Assembly (NCBI GenBank): GCA_963969595.1
Contig: OZ018418.1
Location: forward strand, 7,507,001-7,571,000
From: Neckera pumila
Taxonomy: Eukaryota > Streptophyta > Bryopsida > Hypnales > Neckeraceae
Reading direction: 5' to 3'
Length of the DNA stretch: 64,000 nt
The notes under the pieces were generated by a model that worked only from the letters and a program-made list of their open reading frames with translations, had not been told where the DNA came from and ran no database searches. Positions within the stretch are counted from its first letter, which is position 1; each line of letters starts with the position of its first letter. Shown here in pieces: positions 23,287 to 35,736 of the stretch. The translations under genes and the position numbers were made by a program.

Positions 23287-26200
23287 ATGGAGTGGGGACG
23301 ATCAACTTGCATAGCGACTGATGCCGCTTCTTCCCAGGTGTATCATTCGAACCTAAAGGCAGTATCTCGGTGTTCTTGATTCTGAGGAAGCCTACTTGCA
23401 GTGGGTTATTTGGAGTTTATGTTACAGAAGGAAGCTAGGCCTTGATCGATCGTCGTAGTCTAATCGTCGTTGTTATGAATCGAATTTTCTGTATTATGAG
23501 TGGTTTCTTTTCGTTTCTTTGAACGATATACTGTAATCTATTTTCTTTAATGAAAGAATGGTAAGCCAGTGTTTTAACGACAACAAATAGATTCAAGATA
23601 GGTGGTATTACGGAATTGAATTGTTGGTTGAGTGTTTGCAGGTTCGTAGCAGAATTGAGTTTTTAGTCAAGCTTTTTCTCAAGAGTATAATGACAGACAA
23701 AGATGTAGCGATTGAGCCCCTGTCACTGGTAATGTTGTCCATAATTATAATCTCGAAACTTCTCAGGGCACCGCCTTTCTCTGGGGTGATTCGATTTGAA
23801 GTTATACGGCGTCTTCTCGCTTGGATGCATGAGCAACGACAATGGTTAATTCTTATGAAAGATGGTCTAGCTTCTCGTTGAATCACCATTATGAACAGGA
23901 ATCGATATAATTGAACTGATTCTAGTGTCCCCGTTATGGCTTTACGGGCTGATGCCTAGAATTGCCTAAGTTTTCTGTTACAAGAACTGTAACTATGAGG
24001 TCGCCTTGCTTTAAAGATCTCAAGAACGGAACGGAACACTGGAGCCTACGCAAAAGGCATTCATTTGACGGATGCAACTTATGAGAAAGACTTCTCTACT
24101 GGGAACTGCGGAAATGGTTTCTTTCGAGGCAAATACATTTCTCTAAGATGATGCATCTTTTATGCCTAGATGTTCTCTGCAGCTACTGAATTGTTTGATA
24201 TACCAAGAACTGTGGCCTGCGCATCCAATTAACAGTACAGTTTATGTGCACTTCTTACGGGTAGAAGTACACTCATTTCACCTGACTGGCAGACTATTTT
24301 GGCTGACCTAGGTCTATCATTTATATCGAGTTTCATGATATGCAGTTTGGAAAGTGATGGAAATCTGCTATCACTTGCTTGGAATTGGAAAACAAGCAAC
24401 GCAGAGGGAAATCTTTTACAAGATTCTATCAAATCAAAGCACCTACGTTAATTGCCAGAATCAAGTGAACAATGCAATTCAAGGTAAACTGCAAGGAAAC
24501 AGAGTTCTTCTTTCTTCGTCTACCCTAAAGGGCCATTGTATGACTTCGCGACGGACATGTGACTTGACGCTGATCTTTGTGCAGATGTTGTGGCAGTTCT
24601 GTTGTGTACTCGTCGGAGCCTTGGCATAGTTGCCTCTAGCAAAGGCCTCGTGGCTGGTCGTCTTGTAATCGAGGTAAGAAGATGAAGTGTATGGATTCGT
24701 TGAGTGTTTGGACCCTTAATAGTTATTTTAACTGTGCTTGGTAGATTTCGGTTTTGCACTATATGAACTCGTGATTTTTTTGAAGGAGCATGGTGGAGAC
24801 ATGATCGACTGCAGCAACCTAGGATCAAGCGCTCATCCTATTACCGCGGACATAAACTTGCAGCAGCAATTTTACTCGGACGCCAGATATATTCTTGTAA
24901 TTGAGAAGGTGTGATTGTTTGATATGAAGGAAATTTCAAGGTGACCTCCTGCGAATGTGCACGAAAAATTAATTCGGATATACAAAACTGCTTTTCTACC
25001 CCCTGATGATTTTTATGTTAACAATATATTGTAGGATGCAATATTTCAAAGATTGGTGGAAGAACGTTTTTTTCTTAAAGTCCCATGCATCGTTATGACG
25101 GCAAAGGGCTTTCCGGACTTGGCTTCCAGGTCTGTGGACCACTTCTGCATGCTGTATTAGTTTGTGTTGTAAATAGTGGACCAATATCAGCTGCTTAGTC
25201 AAATATGCTGGTTTATCAGCTCTCCTTGGTCATTTATATACTTATAACAAAGCCTGTTTCTTGCAGAGCACTGTTGCATCGTCTACACCAAGAATTTCCG
25301 AGTTTGCTTATTTACGCTCTTGTGGACTGGCGAGTCCTACTTCCCTTACAATTCATGATTTTACTGCATATGAAAATCATATGTAATTGAATTCTATTCC
25401 TTATAGTTTGCGGAGTGGTTGTATTAACACTTGGACTTGCTGTAGGAATCCAGCTGGTTTGGCTATTATCTGCACATACAAGTTTGGGAGCATCAGGATG
25501 GGATTGGAGGCTCCACGTTACGGTAAGCACATATTTTTATTTTCTTAAGGTAGTAATCAGCAATTTGCAAGCCATTCACCGCAACCATTGCCTCGTGCCA
25601 TACGCATCAATCTTATTCTTGGTAACGTGCAAAATTCTCAATTTAAAGCTGAAAATATTTCGCAGTCAAGTGCTCAGTCCATTCCCGAGGTCTCTAGCCT
25701 AGTCTAGCTTATGAGTACGGTGGTGTCCGCAGTTTGCGATGTCAAGTGGCTTGGATTGCGTTACAAAGATGTTCTTACGCACGTACCAGATAATGCTCTT
25801 TCAAGTCTTACGGACAGAGATGTCAGCCAGGCTAAAAACTTGTTAACTTCAAAGATGCTCCGGGTAAGGTGCTGAAGAGTCAATGGTAGTTTTCGATTAA
25901 GTGAAGGGTAGTAATTGTTGTATGTGAAGGAATACTTTTGCCTGGAACCACTTATCAGAGCTCCATTCACAGCAAGCAGATCAGAATTCCCGATTTCATG
26001 TTACGTCATGATCTAAAATTATATGTCCGATACGCCGCAGTATGAGCGCATTAGAAGTCGGTTGGATTTTCTCACAGATAAGATTGTCAGGTGTATGAGT
26101 TTTGGACCAGTTTGGATGTGATCTTGACTAGCCTTCATGGAATGTAAACAGAACAACGAACCGTACAAGCAGGAGATACTGGAAATGCTTGCATTCGGAC

Positions 26201-26292
26201 AGAAAACTGAAATTGAGGCACTATACGCTCATGGTTACGACTTCCTTGCCAAATTTATCACCGGAAAAATCGTTCAGAGGGGCTACATCTAA
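23287..26292 (+). CDS. SPO11-2: Meiotic recombination protein SPO11-2 (topoisomerase VI A-like)
   Basis: Eleven exons join to 1,071 nt (356 residues): 23287-23337, 23642-23728, 24236-24311, 24346-24483, 24585-24673, 24786-24908, 25035-25129, 25267-25329, 25446-25522, 25733-25863, 26152-26292. Every junction keeps frame. Nine introns are GT-AG, and the one at 25330-25445 is GC-AG (GCGAGT donor). SPO11 proteins make the programmed DNA double-strand breaks of meiosis, working with a topoisomerase VI B-like partner. QREIFY carries the catalytic tyrosine (about residue 96) in the winged-helix domain. LVIEKDAIF supplies the Toprim glutamate (about 187) and LVDWNPAG the metal-binding aspartate (about 240). 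GLVAGR, TAKGFPD and the KIVQRGYI end match the plant SPO11-2 type rather than SPO11-1. Exons 1 and 3 are the least certain. It is slightly shorter than flowering-plant SPO11-2 but looks intact. Confidence 0.9.
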
Positions 26293-28082
26293 CTCGTATC
26301 TAAGAAATTAGCGTAGGTTCTTGGTTCTCAATTGGTTCACATTCTGTTTCTCTGGAAAATGACTAAGTGTAGGAACCCGACGACATGCATTCTTTTCTGC
26401 ACGCAAGTTAAAGAAGTTGGTGCCATTCAGTTTCAACCATTTTCTGCATACTACTCAAGTTGGAGTATGTTTGAAACTTTAGGTTTAGGGTTTACGACAT
26501 CCCTCATTCTCCTTGTTTGATTTCCTTCCAATATTTTGCAGTTGTTTCAGTTAAGGACGAAGACGAAGTGTACGTCAGATGTCTGCGATGTTCTCATCGT
26601 TTTCTTAAAACTGTAAAGAAGCTTCCGCATAATTTGATTGCATGATCTCGTATATCAACCAGTACCGGGATATTTCTTTTGAATAATTCTATTCTTTGAT
26701 CCGAAAATTAACATTCAATGCTCTTTATCAGATTCTGGACAATGCTTTCATTTCTGTGAACAGAATCATCCCCACATGTCCTGTTCGGTCGCAAATTGTT
26801 TTAGGTGTGCCACCTTGAAATTTACACTATGTTGAGCTTTCCTTTTCTGTTCATAAGAATTGAAATGTCACTCATGTCAGAAAACACAATCTTGGGAGAA
26901 ATTTGAGCAACATAAATTTGTGAATACTTCTTATGTTTGTTGACATACTTAGCCACAACATACTTCTCATGTATCCTAAACTTGATCTTGAGGAAGCTCG
27001 ATTGTAACAGAAACGTGGCACCGCTCATCGAGCTCTTAGAGCTTTTATGAGGATGCCTGTCTTTGACGCTTTGACAGGCCTCCTTATAAAAGCACTTGGA
27101 GGTCCCCCTCCCCAAACTCTGGAAATGTCAAGTGGCATGCTTTACGAAGTCCGCGTGGCGCAAGTCAGGGAGTTGGGGAAGAACCTCGTCCTTCGCTAAT
27201 GGTCGTGGAATCATACCACCGCATTCTAATCTTGTTTTGATGGTTTATGTAAGTTAGCGGGGAGTTTTTTATGAGGCTCTAGGTGTCGGAACGACTGTCT
27301 CCATTGAAGTTCGGTGGGTTTGGACTTCGGTGATTATAGGCAAACGGTCTTGATTTCTCACGACGATGTGTTTTCATTTGCGATCATTGTCCAAGAGGTA
27401 TCTATTGCGGTTTCTCTGCGTTTAAAAAATTGAAGTTTCCACCATTTTTCTGTTGTTATCATATCGATCTTGTGCGTCCGTCAACACGGAATGACAATTC
27501 TCGGCGTCTCCTTCCTCCTAATTTGAAAATCAGCTCTCGTGGCAGATTCATGTTCTTGCTTGTGAGTCGTCTACCGATTGCACTTCGTCATTGAACTTGA
27601 GTTCTGTATTCGTGCATTGATTCTCCATGAGCTTGAGGTTTAACACAACAGGTCCTTCAAAGGGTTTAGGATTTGAATTTTCTCCTGTGAAGGACCTTAA
27701 GATCCAAATTGGGGCACCTCTTTTGGTTCAGCATCATAGAGTACATCATTCGTAGTCTTTCTTGTTCTATACTAAGTTTGTTTTCCGACCTACACTATTA
27801 AGCACTCATGCTAGGTTCCAGAGAAAATTTCTGAAATTTCTGGCTGGATAATGCGTTTTGCTTTTGATTGAGAGACGATTTAGGTGCGAATTGCTGTTTT
27901 TCTCGATGTTGGGTTTTCTTCGTCCTCCGATCATCAGTCTGGCGTGACTCTGATTTTAAGATTCCCATCAAAGTTTCTCTGATATTAGAGTTTGATGCTA
28001 ATGTGACGATCTGCCCTAATTTGAGATCGGGAACTTAGTTCTTTCAGCCCTTTAGTTTGAAGCTTCATTTGAATTTTTGATG
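26293..28082. other. Downstream of SPO11-2; no recognised gene
   Basis: The composition stays gene-like to about 28070. The first few hundred bases probably hold the 3' untranslated region, though no clear single polyadenylation signal was picked out. A 97-codon minus-strand frame at 26822-27115, with a KIKFRIHEKYVVAKY segment, is not recognised. Confidence 0.4.
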
Positions 28083-28084
28083 TA

Positions 28085-30335
28085 CAATGGGGAGATAAAA
28101 GTATCTTCGCCCCCTTTTGTTCCCACACAAACTCCTCCATTTCCAAATACTATTTTTTATAATTTTTATCTAAGTCTTGTATCATTACATTCCTACCTCA
28201 AACCCAATCATATATACCAAATTTCGACTTTAGAAAAGCAAAACTCCATTTTTGGTGAATTTTTTAAGTCATTTTTCATGGTTTTATATAATATTTTATT
28301 GAAAACAATTAATGATGAACTTTTTAAATTCGATTGCGGAGATACAGTGACTAACAAAACCGAGTACTTTTGTGAAACGTTTTCATTCAAACAACCATAC
28401 CATAAGCATCAATGGTTAAAACCCAGAAGTGTACACATGAAAGTTGTAGAGCACGACATACAACACGTTACTATGGAAGTTTAAAGAAAAAACTAGTTGC
28501 GATTTGAAAGAAAATTATTTCCAAAGTTTGCTATGTCAAAAACTCGGTTTTGTTCAACATAGTTTGGCTTTACCTTATCTTTTGTCAATTTCTTTTTAAA
28601 ACTCCAAAAAAACTTTTTGTACCTTAGCATGTTGGTATACATCATTTTTGATTGTTGTATACAAAAATTGAAGGACTTTCACATTTATAGAATTAAAAAT
28701 ATTAACAATTTAACAAACATGCAAATGATGTTGGTTCTCACAAAATTTGAGTTTTTTTGTGAAATTCAGAGCATGGGATAGCATTAGCTATGGTAAAGAG
28801 AGTATAGGTTGCAAAATAGACCACTTTTATATCTAAATGTCCTTGTATATAAAATATTTGTTGAATTGGGCAATGTGTACAATTTATATTTTACAATTGT
28901 ATAATACACTTTTAATTTCAATTTTTGTATTTAAAGACTAGAGTTCATGATGCATATAAATCATCCAAAACAATTCAAAAAATTCCATCATCATTGTCTG
29001 TATTATCCAAAATCTACTCATTTTCAAAAATTACACTGACATTCAAAAGATTAGCTGTTTTTGGATAATACAGACAATGATGATGGAATTTTTTGAATTT
29101 TTTTGGATGATTATATGCATCATGAACTCTAGACTTTAAATACAAAAGTTGAAATTAAAAGTGCATTATACAATTGTAAAATATAAATTGTACACATTGC
29201 CCAATTCAACAAATATTTTATATACAAGGACATTTAGATATAAAAGTGGTCTATTTTGCAACCTATACTCTCTTTACCATAGCTAATGCTATCCCATGCT
29301 CTGAATTTCACAAAAAAACTCAAATTTTGTGAGAACCAACATCATTTGCATGTTTGTTAAATTGTTAATATTTTTAATTCTATAAATGTGAAAGTCCTTC
29401 AATTTTTGTATACAACAATCAAAAATGATGTATACCAACATGCTAAGGTACAAAAAGTTTTTTTGGAGTTTTAAAAAGAAATTGACAAAAGATAAGGTAA
29501 AGCCAAACTATGTTGAACAAAACCGAGTTTTTGACATAGCAAACTTTGGAAATAATTTTCTTTCAAATCGCAACTAGTTTTTTCTTTAAACTTCCATAGT
29601 AATGTGTTGTATGTCGTGCTCTACAACTTTCATGTGTACACTTCTGGGTTTTAACCATTGATGCTTATGGTATGGTTGTTTGAATGAAAACGTTTCACAA
29701 AAGTACTCGGTTTTGTCTGTCACTGTATGTAGGAAATATACATACGCACATCTTTCCTTCAACAAGCATCTCCAAAAAAATTCACAGCTCTTTCAATAAA
29801 AAATTCAATATTAGGGTGACAATGTCCTAATTTTGGAAAACAGATACATTTTTATTGTAAATAGACTTTGGGCAAGGCAATTGTACCATCATGTTCAAAT
29901 GTACAAAATTAGATACAATGTGATGGTTAAATAAAAAAATCTAATTACAATAAAACTATATATATTTTTCAAAATTAGGACATTGTCCCCCCAATATTGA
30001 ATTTTTTATAAAAGAAGCTTTAAATTTTTTTTGGAGATGCTTTCTGAAGGAAAGATGTGCATATAGATAATTCCTACATATCTCCGCAATTGAATGTTAA
30101 AAATTCATCTTTAATTGTTTTCAATAAAATGTTATGTAAAATCATAAAAAATGACTTAAAATTCACCAAAAATGGAGTTTTTCTTTTTAAAGTCAAAATC
30201 TGGTATATATGATTAGAACTAAGGTTGGAATGCAATGATTCAAGAATTACATAAAAATTGTAAAAAATGGTGTTTGAAAATGGGGGCGTTTGTGTTGGAA
30301 CAAAAAGAGGTGACAATACTTTTGTTCCCCCACTA
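28085..30335. mobile_element. Outer fold-back element, Tc1/mariner-like ends, TA duplication
   Basis: The left end reads TA then CAATGGGGAGATAAAAGTA. The complement of the right end reads TA then TAGTGGGGGAACAAAAGTA, giving inverted ends close to CAGTGGGG with TA on both sides (28083-28084, 30336-30337). The left arm is 28085-28342 plus 29728-29840, and the right arm is about 29960-30335. Arm length is about 370 bp around a roughly 120-bp spacer. The inner element interrupts only the left arm. Similar frames on opposite strands at 28077 and 30418 are a by-product of the inverted copies and not genes. Confidence 0.8.
28345..29725. mobile_element. Inner fold-back element, Tc1/mariner-like, 1,381 bp, nested
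   Basis: It begins CAGTGACTAACAAAACCGAG and ends, on the complement, CAGTGACAGACAAAACCGAG. Both sides carry TA (28343-28344, 29726-29727). The arms are about 665 bp each (to about 29012 and from about 29056), nearly identical, around a spacer of about 43 bp. The uninterrupted right arm of the outer element shows the empty site, GAGATATGTAGG, at 30073-30085 on the complement. That fixes the insertion to one TA. No transposase is encoded. Confidence 0.88.
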
Positions 30336-30337
30336 TA

Positions 30338-31076
30338 CAATTTTTGATTAATTTCAATTTCTTCTCTAGTTTTTGTTTGAGAAAAATGAATCTCCATGTT
30401 TCTGCTTGTCTTTGGCAATCATAGATATAAATGTTGGAAATTCCAGTGAGTGACGACAAACATTGCAAGTGTTGATACTCTGGAGTTTCATTTAGTTTCG
30501 TTATAGCAAGTTTCTACAAGGTGGAAAAAGACTATTGTGGTTTAGGAAATTGTAATGCTCATTAAACAAATCGAAATCAATACATTCATTGGGATTTTTT
30601 CTCCTCAAGGTAAGCACTACCGCATTAGGTCCCTTTACAAAACATCCCTGATTATAGGGCATAATGTACTTGTAATAGTGCAAAGCACAATATTTTGGGT
30701 AGGCCCATGTGCTTATCACCTTCAAGGTAGGGTCCTCACATCTTTGCGGTGGGGGTGTCCCATTGTATTGAAGATGTCAATGAGATAATTGGAAGCTAGT
30801 CATTTGTAGGGTCATCACTTTGTGTGTACCTTGTACTTTGTGCTTCTTACAAAGATGGTATAGTGGTAGTGTGTATGCTTGTTTTTGTGTCTACTTTTTA
30901 AACCCATAAAGTCCCATAATCTCCTTGTGGGACAAATTGGATTTCAAGTAGGTTCAAACAATTTCATTTTTTGTTGTAATTTTTGGAACTCTTTTGAAGA
31001 TAGGAAATATATATTAGCTTTTAGGGAATGTAATTTTTATTTGAATTGGTGCTTAGGAGCAAAAGTGTTGCCACCT
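30338..31076. other. AT-rich intergenic DNA, no gene seen
   Basis: Short frames only. The wording GTGCTTAGGAGCAAAAG at about 31050 recurs at about 33490, so some old repeat sequence is present. Confidence 0.4.
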
Positions 31077-32497
31077 TAAGTCCAAAAGGTTTTTGATTGG
31101 ATAGCACCAAAAAATCCCCAAAAGTCAAAATTAAATTTTTAAATGTTTTTTCTTCCTAGAAAATATTTTATCTACACAAAAAAATTTGATTCATTCTATT
31201 TGGACTAGTGACAAGAGGTTATAGGCAATCTTTTTTTTTAGACAATTTAAGTATCTTTTTGAAGGAAGAATGTATAGGATTCATTTTTGAATGCAATTTG
31301 AATCACAATTTTTTGAAAAAAGAAGCTTGATAAGGTTTAGTTTGCTTGCTAGAACAATGACATTGTTGGAATTATTGTGATTTGATTCCATATTAGATCT
31401 ATTAACAATTTAGTTTTCCTTCAATTTCACATCTATTTCTATTGAATACTCCCTCTATCTCAAAATAAATCCACGATTTTTTGAAAAAGCTAAATTATCA
31501 TGTAAGTTTTTCATATTTGGTTGGAAATGCATAGTTATTGTAGTTGCTAATCAACCCTAGTAGGCTTGAAAGTTTCAAAGTCAAAAGTCAAGCAGACCAT
31601 ATTGAAAATAGGTTGAAAAACTTTCAATTTTTTCCTATTCTTCTAATAGCTTCAATGCAATGAATTTTGACCATTTTGTTGCCCATCCATTGTAGAGAAC
31701 TTCAATCAATTCTTATACATTCAACTTTGATCACCCCTTGTAATTCAATTGTGATGAGCTTTTTTGATGCAACTTTGATTAGTTCCTTTCAATCAACTTT
31801 GACAAGCTCAAGTTATTGCTCTTTGATCATCTCATGTAATTCATTTGTGATTGAATCTTGTGATTCAACCTCAATGAGCATTCTATTAACATTTTCTGAT
31901 AAGCTCCTATGCTTTAAATACAATTATAGCTTGCAAGTCAGCTTCAATTAGCTTTTGTCAACGTTGTTTGATAAGCTCTTGAGTTTAAACTATGATCAAC
32001 TTTTAAAATTCAAATTCAATCAACTCCAAACAATGATTCAACTTTGAATTGTTGGTCACCCTGCATTGATCAGTTGACACCATGAAGCGTGCCCACGTAA
32101 TAATTCATTTCCATTAACCATTGAAACATCAAATTTAATTTGAAACAAGCAAATTTAGAAAATCAGGGACTTATTTTGAGACGAAGGAAGAAATTTTTAA
32201 AAGAATGAAAACTGAATTTTTTGGTTTTTATTTTTTATATTCTTCCTACACTTTCAATTCAATTTTTCAACATAAAAAATTTCAAATTCAATATTGGTAG
32301 CATAAAAATTTAATGCTATAAAGATTTGAAGCATTAAAATCTAGTCAAGGAAGGTGCAAAAACTTTGATTTTTTTCACTTCAAATGCAATTATCTTGCAA
32401 TCCACATGGTGATGTGAAATCATTCATTGTCCTTCATTTCTTCATTTTTTTTAAAATTAGAAAAACCTATAAGTCTTTTATCTTCTTAACCATTTAG
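31077..32497. mobile_element. Decayed relative of the TTAA MITE, reverse orientation
   Basis: From about 31190 the text GATTCATTCTATTTGGACT, then ACAATTTAAGTATCTT, then AGGATTCATTTTTGAATGC follows the complement of copy 3 (22190-22290). After the nested Stowaway-like element the match resumes with TGCAATTATCTTGCAATCCAC near 32388. The outer ends are too decayed to place exactly. Confidence 0.55.
31449..32190. mobile_element. Stowaway-like MITE (Tc1/mariner), nested
   Basis: The left end, after TA at 31447-31448, reads CTCCCTCTATCTCAAAATAA. The complement of the right end reads CTTCCTTCGTCTCAAAATAA. This is the classic plant Stowaway terminal motif (CTCCCTCCGT followed by CTCAAAATAA). At about 740 bp it is longer than most Stowaway MITEs. 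The interior is rich in TTGATCA/CAATCAA-type repeats and has no transposase. The right TA is not clear. Confidence 0.7.
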
Positions 32498-33837
32498 TGC
32501 CAAAGGTGCTCTAGTTGCAATTAGGTATATTTAAAGGCGTAGCTAGTCTATAGTGTATAGTGATAAATGTATTGGATTTTTTTTCCAATTTGGGAGCAGT
32601 AAAGGAATCAACAGCTCACTAGAATGAATCAGTGAAGGCGGGGTTGCTCCAATTTGCAAACAAATGACCTTTTTGAAGATGAATATGGCGAGATCAGGGC
32701 TTTTTTTTTCATTTTTGAAGAAGTGCCATAGAGGCGATATAAAATGTTACAGTGGTGCTCCAAATTGCAACATTCATCCACTTATTGGATGTATAGTATG
32801 GTTTTCATCCACAATTAGGCGATTTCATCTAATATTTTTTTTTAATTTCAAAGTTGTTTGGCAATTTCATTCAATTTTTTTGGCATTTTTTATAACCTTT
32901 TTTAGCTAGATTTATTTTTTTCTAGTGCAATCTGGCACCGAAAAGCCAAAAAAACAAGCCCTAGGCGAGATACGCCAATTGTGTATAGTGGCCATCTTTT
33001 TCTTTCCAGAGTGACTTCTTCTCCCTTTTTGCTTTCAAACTGTTGTTTTATTCATTCTTTATTGAGTTGGTTGTATAAAGTAGGATCCAAACATAGTGAA
33101 CGCTTGGTCCCTCTTTGATTACACATACTCTTGAGCCTGGAAACCAATAGCAAGTTTGGTGCAAAGGAGAGTAGACATAGATGCGCAAGAAACTAGCTAC
33201 ATGAAGAATGAGGAAAACTATCCAAAAAACATTCTTGAGTTTCACAACTCTAAATCGGATTGACTGAGATAAGTCATAATAGATGTAGTAATGTAGATAT
33301 AGAATTAAGTTCATTTATCCACATTAATGAGAGTTTTTTCTTTTTACCATGCCAAATATGAAAAAAATCTTTTACTTATCTAAAAAAATAATAATTATAA
33401 AAATAATAATTATATTAGTCCTTTTTAACTGACATCTTATATAGTATAGAAAACATAGCTTCATAAAAGTATAGTTATTATTTTAAGAAGTGCTTAGGAG
33501 CAAAAGGTTATACCACAAAAAGCCTACAAATGAACTTAGCAGGTAGCCTAAACAAAATCGCAAAAATCAAAAGTAATTAGAGATTTTAGATAAAAAAAGA
33601 AAAGAATTTCATCTATTTTTTAGTCTTGGATCTACTTCTACTCAACAATTTTTGTAACAAGAATGAAAATCAAGTGATTCTTTTGTTTTTTTTAAATTTT
33701 GTTTCCTAAACTTTCAACTCAATTTTTCAAGACAAAAAATTTTCAATTTAAAGTTTGTAGTGCAAAAAAGTTTCACAAATGGTTGTCAAAATCATCTTAA
33801 ATTTTAAACCAATATTCAAAAAGTAATTAAATTCATG
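32498..33837. other. AT-rich intergenic DNA; no recognised gene
   Basis: A patch at about 33050-33310 is less AT-rich and contains an 88-codon minus-strand frame rich in hydrophobic residues. It does not match a family I know. The stretch 33485-33800 resembles the interior of the TTAA MITE family (a CTTTCAACTCAATTTTTCAA phrase), again without ends. Confidence 0.4.
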
Positions 33838-34992
33838 ACTGGAATCTTTATAATTTCCACATTTTTTTTCCAATATCAGTGTGCACTATTTTTAATATGA
33901 CTTATAAAATGAGAATTCATTGAAATGCTAGACCGAGATCCAATTTCATAGTTACATGGTCAATTTTGGGAAAAGTGGCATGGACTTTTTCTGCTCATGA
34001 ACAATTACTTCATGAGTGGAGTATTTATGACTTCTACATTTTTTATTTATACCAACATGTACTATTTTGAATAGACCTTATGGAAGAAGATTCTTTAAAC
34101 TGCGGGACCAGGGTCTTGTTTCTAAGTTACGTGGTCAATTTTGAAAAAAGTAGCATGAACTTTTTCCGCTCATGAATTTTCACTTCATGAGCAAAGTACG
34201 TACAACTTTTACACTTTTTTTTCATACCAACGTGTATTATTTTGAGTAGGACTTATAGAAGAAGAATTCTTTGAATTGCAAGACAAGACTCCTATTTCAT
34301 AGTTATGTGGTCAATTTTGGAAAAAATAGCATGCCCTTTTTTGCTCATCAATTTTCACTTCATTAGCAGAGTATTTACAACTTCTACATTTATTTTTTCA
34401 TACCAGTGTGTATTATTTTGAGTAGGACTTATGGAAGGATAAATATTTGAACCTTGAGACCGGGGTCCTATTTCTTAGTTATATGGTCAATTTTGGAAAA
34501 AGTAGCATGGACTTTTTTTGCTCATGAAATATTACTTCATTAGCAAAATACTTACAACTTTTACATTTCTTTTTTTATACCAACGTGTACTATTCTAAGT
34601 GAAACTTATAGAATGAGAATTCTTTAAACCGCGGGACCAAGATCTTATTTCTTAGTTACTTAGTCAATTTTGGAAAAAAAAGCATGGACTTTTTCCACTT
34701 ATGAATTTTCACTTCATGAGTGGAGTATTTACAACTTTTAAATTTTCTTTATCATATTAATGTGTACTATTTTGAGTAGGACTTATGGAATGAAAGTTCT
34801 TTGAACTACGGGACCAATGTCTTATTTCTTAGTTATGTTGTCAATTTGGAAAAAATATCATGCATTTTACCCGCTCACAAAATATAACTTCATGAGCGGA
34901 GTATTTACAATTTCTCCATATTTTAAATCCAACCAATGTATACTATATAGAGTAGTACTCATGGAAGGAGAATACTTTGAATTGCAAGATTG

Positions 34993-35107
34993 AGGTCCAT
35001 ATTCTTAGATACAAGGTCCATTATTCTTAGATACAAGGTCCATATTCTTAGATACAAGGTCCATATTCTTAAACACAAGGTCCATATTCTTAGATACAAG
35101 GTCCATG
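34993..35107 (+). repeat. Minisatellite, 21-22 bp unit, about five copies
   Basis: AGGTCCATATTCTTAGATAC-type units start at 34993, 35014, 35036, 35057, 35078 and 35099. They sit inside satellite array B, next to the truncated CACTA-like MITE. Confidence 0.85.
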
Positions 35108-35164
35108 TTCAATAAAACATCTTGATGTTTTATTGAACATCATTGTTGACATAAAAACATGGGT

Positions 35165-35241
35165 TCTTTTATTCAATGTCCACAAAAATGCGTTCCAAAA
35201 AATCGTGAAAACATCCTAAAAAACGTGGATTTCTTATAGTG
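35165..35241. mobile_element. Truncated CACTA-like MITE
   Basis: AATGTCCACAAAAATGCG, then GTGAAAACATCCTAAAAAA, then TTTCTTATAGTG match the right half of the MITE at 19946-20104. The left terminus is missing, probably lost when the minisatellite formed. Confidence 0.75.
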
Positions 35242-35736
35242 TATTATAGATTTTTACTGCTTATGAATTTCACTTCATGAGCGGAGTATTTACAATTTTT
35301 ACATTTTATTTTTTGTACCAAAATGTACAGATTTAAGTAGGACTTATAAAATGAGAATTCTTTGAACCGCAAAATTATGGTCCTATTTCTTATTTACGTG
35401 GTCAATTTTGGAAAAAGTAGCATGGATTTTATCTGCTCATGAAATATAACTTCATAAAGGGAGTACTTATAACTTTTAACTTTTTAATTTTTCATACCAA
35501 CGTATACTATTTTTATTAGGACTTATGGGAAGAGAAATCTTTGAACCGCAGGACTAGGGTCCTATTTTTTAGTTACGTGATCAATTATAAAAAAAATAAC
35601 ATGAATTTTATGCGCTCACGAAATATAACTTTATGACCGGAGTATTTACAACTCCTACATTTTCTTTTTTCATACCAACGTTTATCACTTTGAGTAGGAC
35701 TTACTGAAAGAGAATTCTTTAAATCACAAAATTGAG

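Larger units (their letters stand above)
33838..35736 (+). repeat. Satellite array B, about 177-bp unit, about 9 units
   Basis: Recurring phrases are GTAGCATGGACTTTTT.GCTCATGA, TTTCACTTCATGAGCGGAGTATTTACAACTTCTACATTTT (in pieces), CATACCAACGTGTACTATTTTGAGTAGGACTTATGG, ATTCTTTGAACCGCGGGACC and TTAGTTACGTGGTCAATTTTGG. Anchors fall near 33976, 34151, 34328, 34503, 34681, 34857, 35418 and 35597. The array is interrupted at about 34990-35241 and ends where an LTR fragment begins at 35737. Pieces of the unit correspond to pieces of satellite A in the same order, so the two arrays share an ancestor. Confidence 0.88.

Noticed and set aside
26822..27115. 97-codon minus-strand frame downstream of SPO11-2
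   Set aside because: No recognisable motif, splice signal or second copy supports it.
28077..28484. 135-codon open frame as a gene
   Set aside because: It runs from the outer fold-back arm into the inner one, and its mirror occurs at 30418-30074. It is a by-product of inverted repeats.
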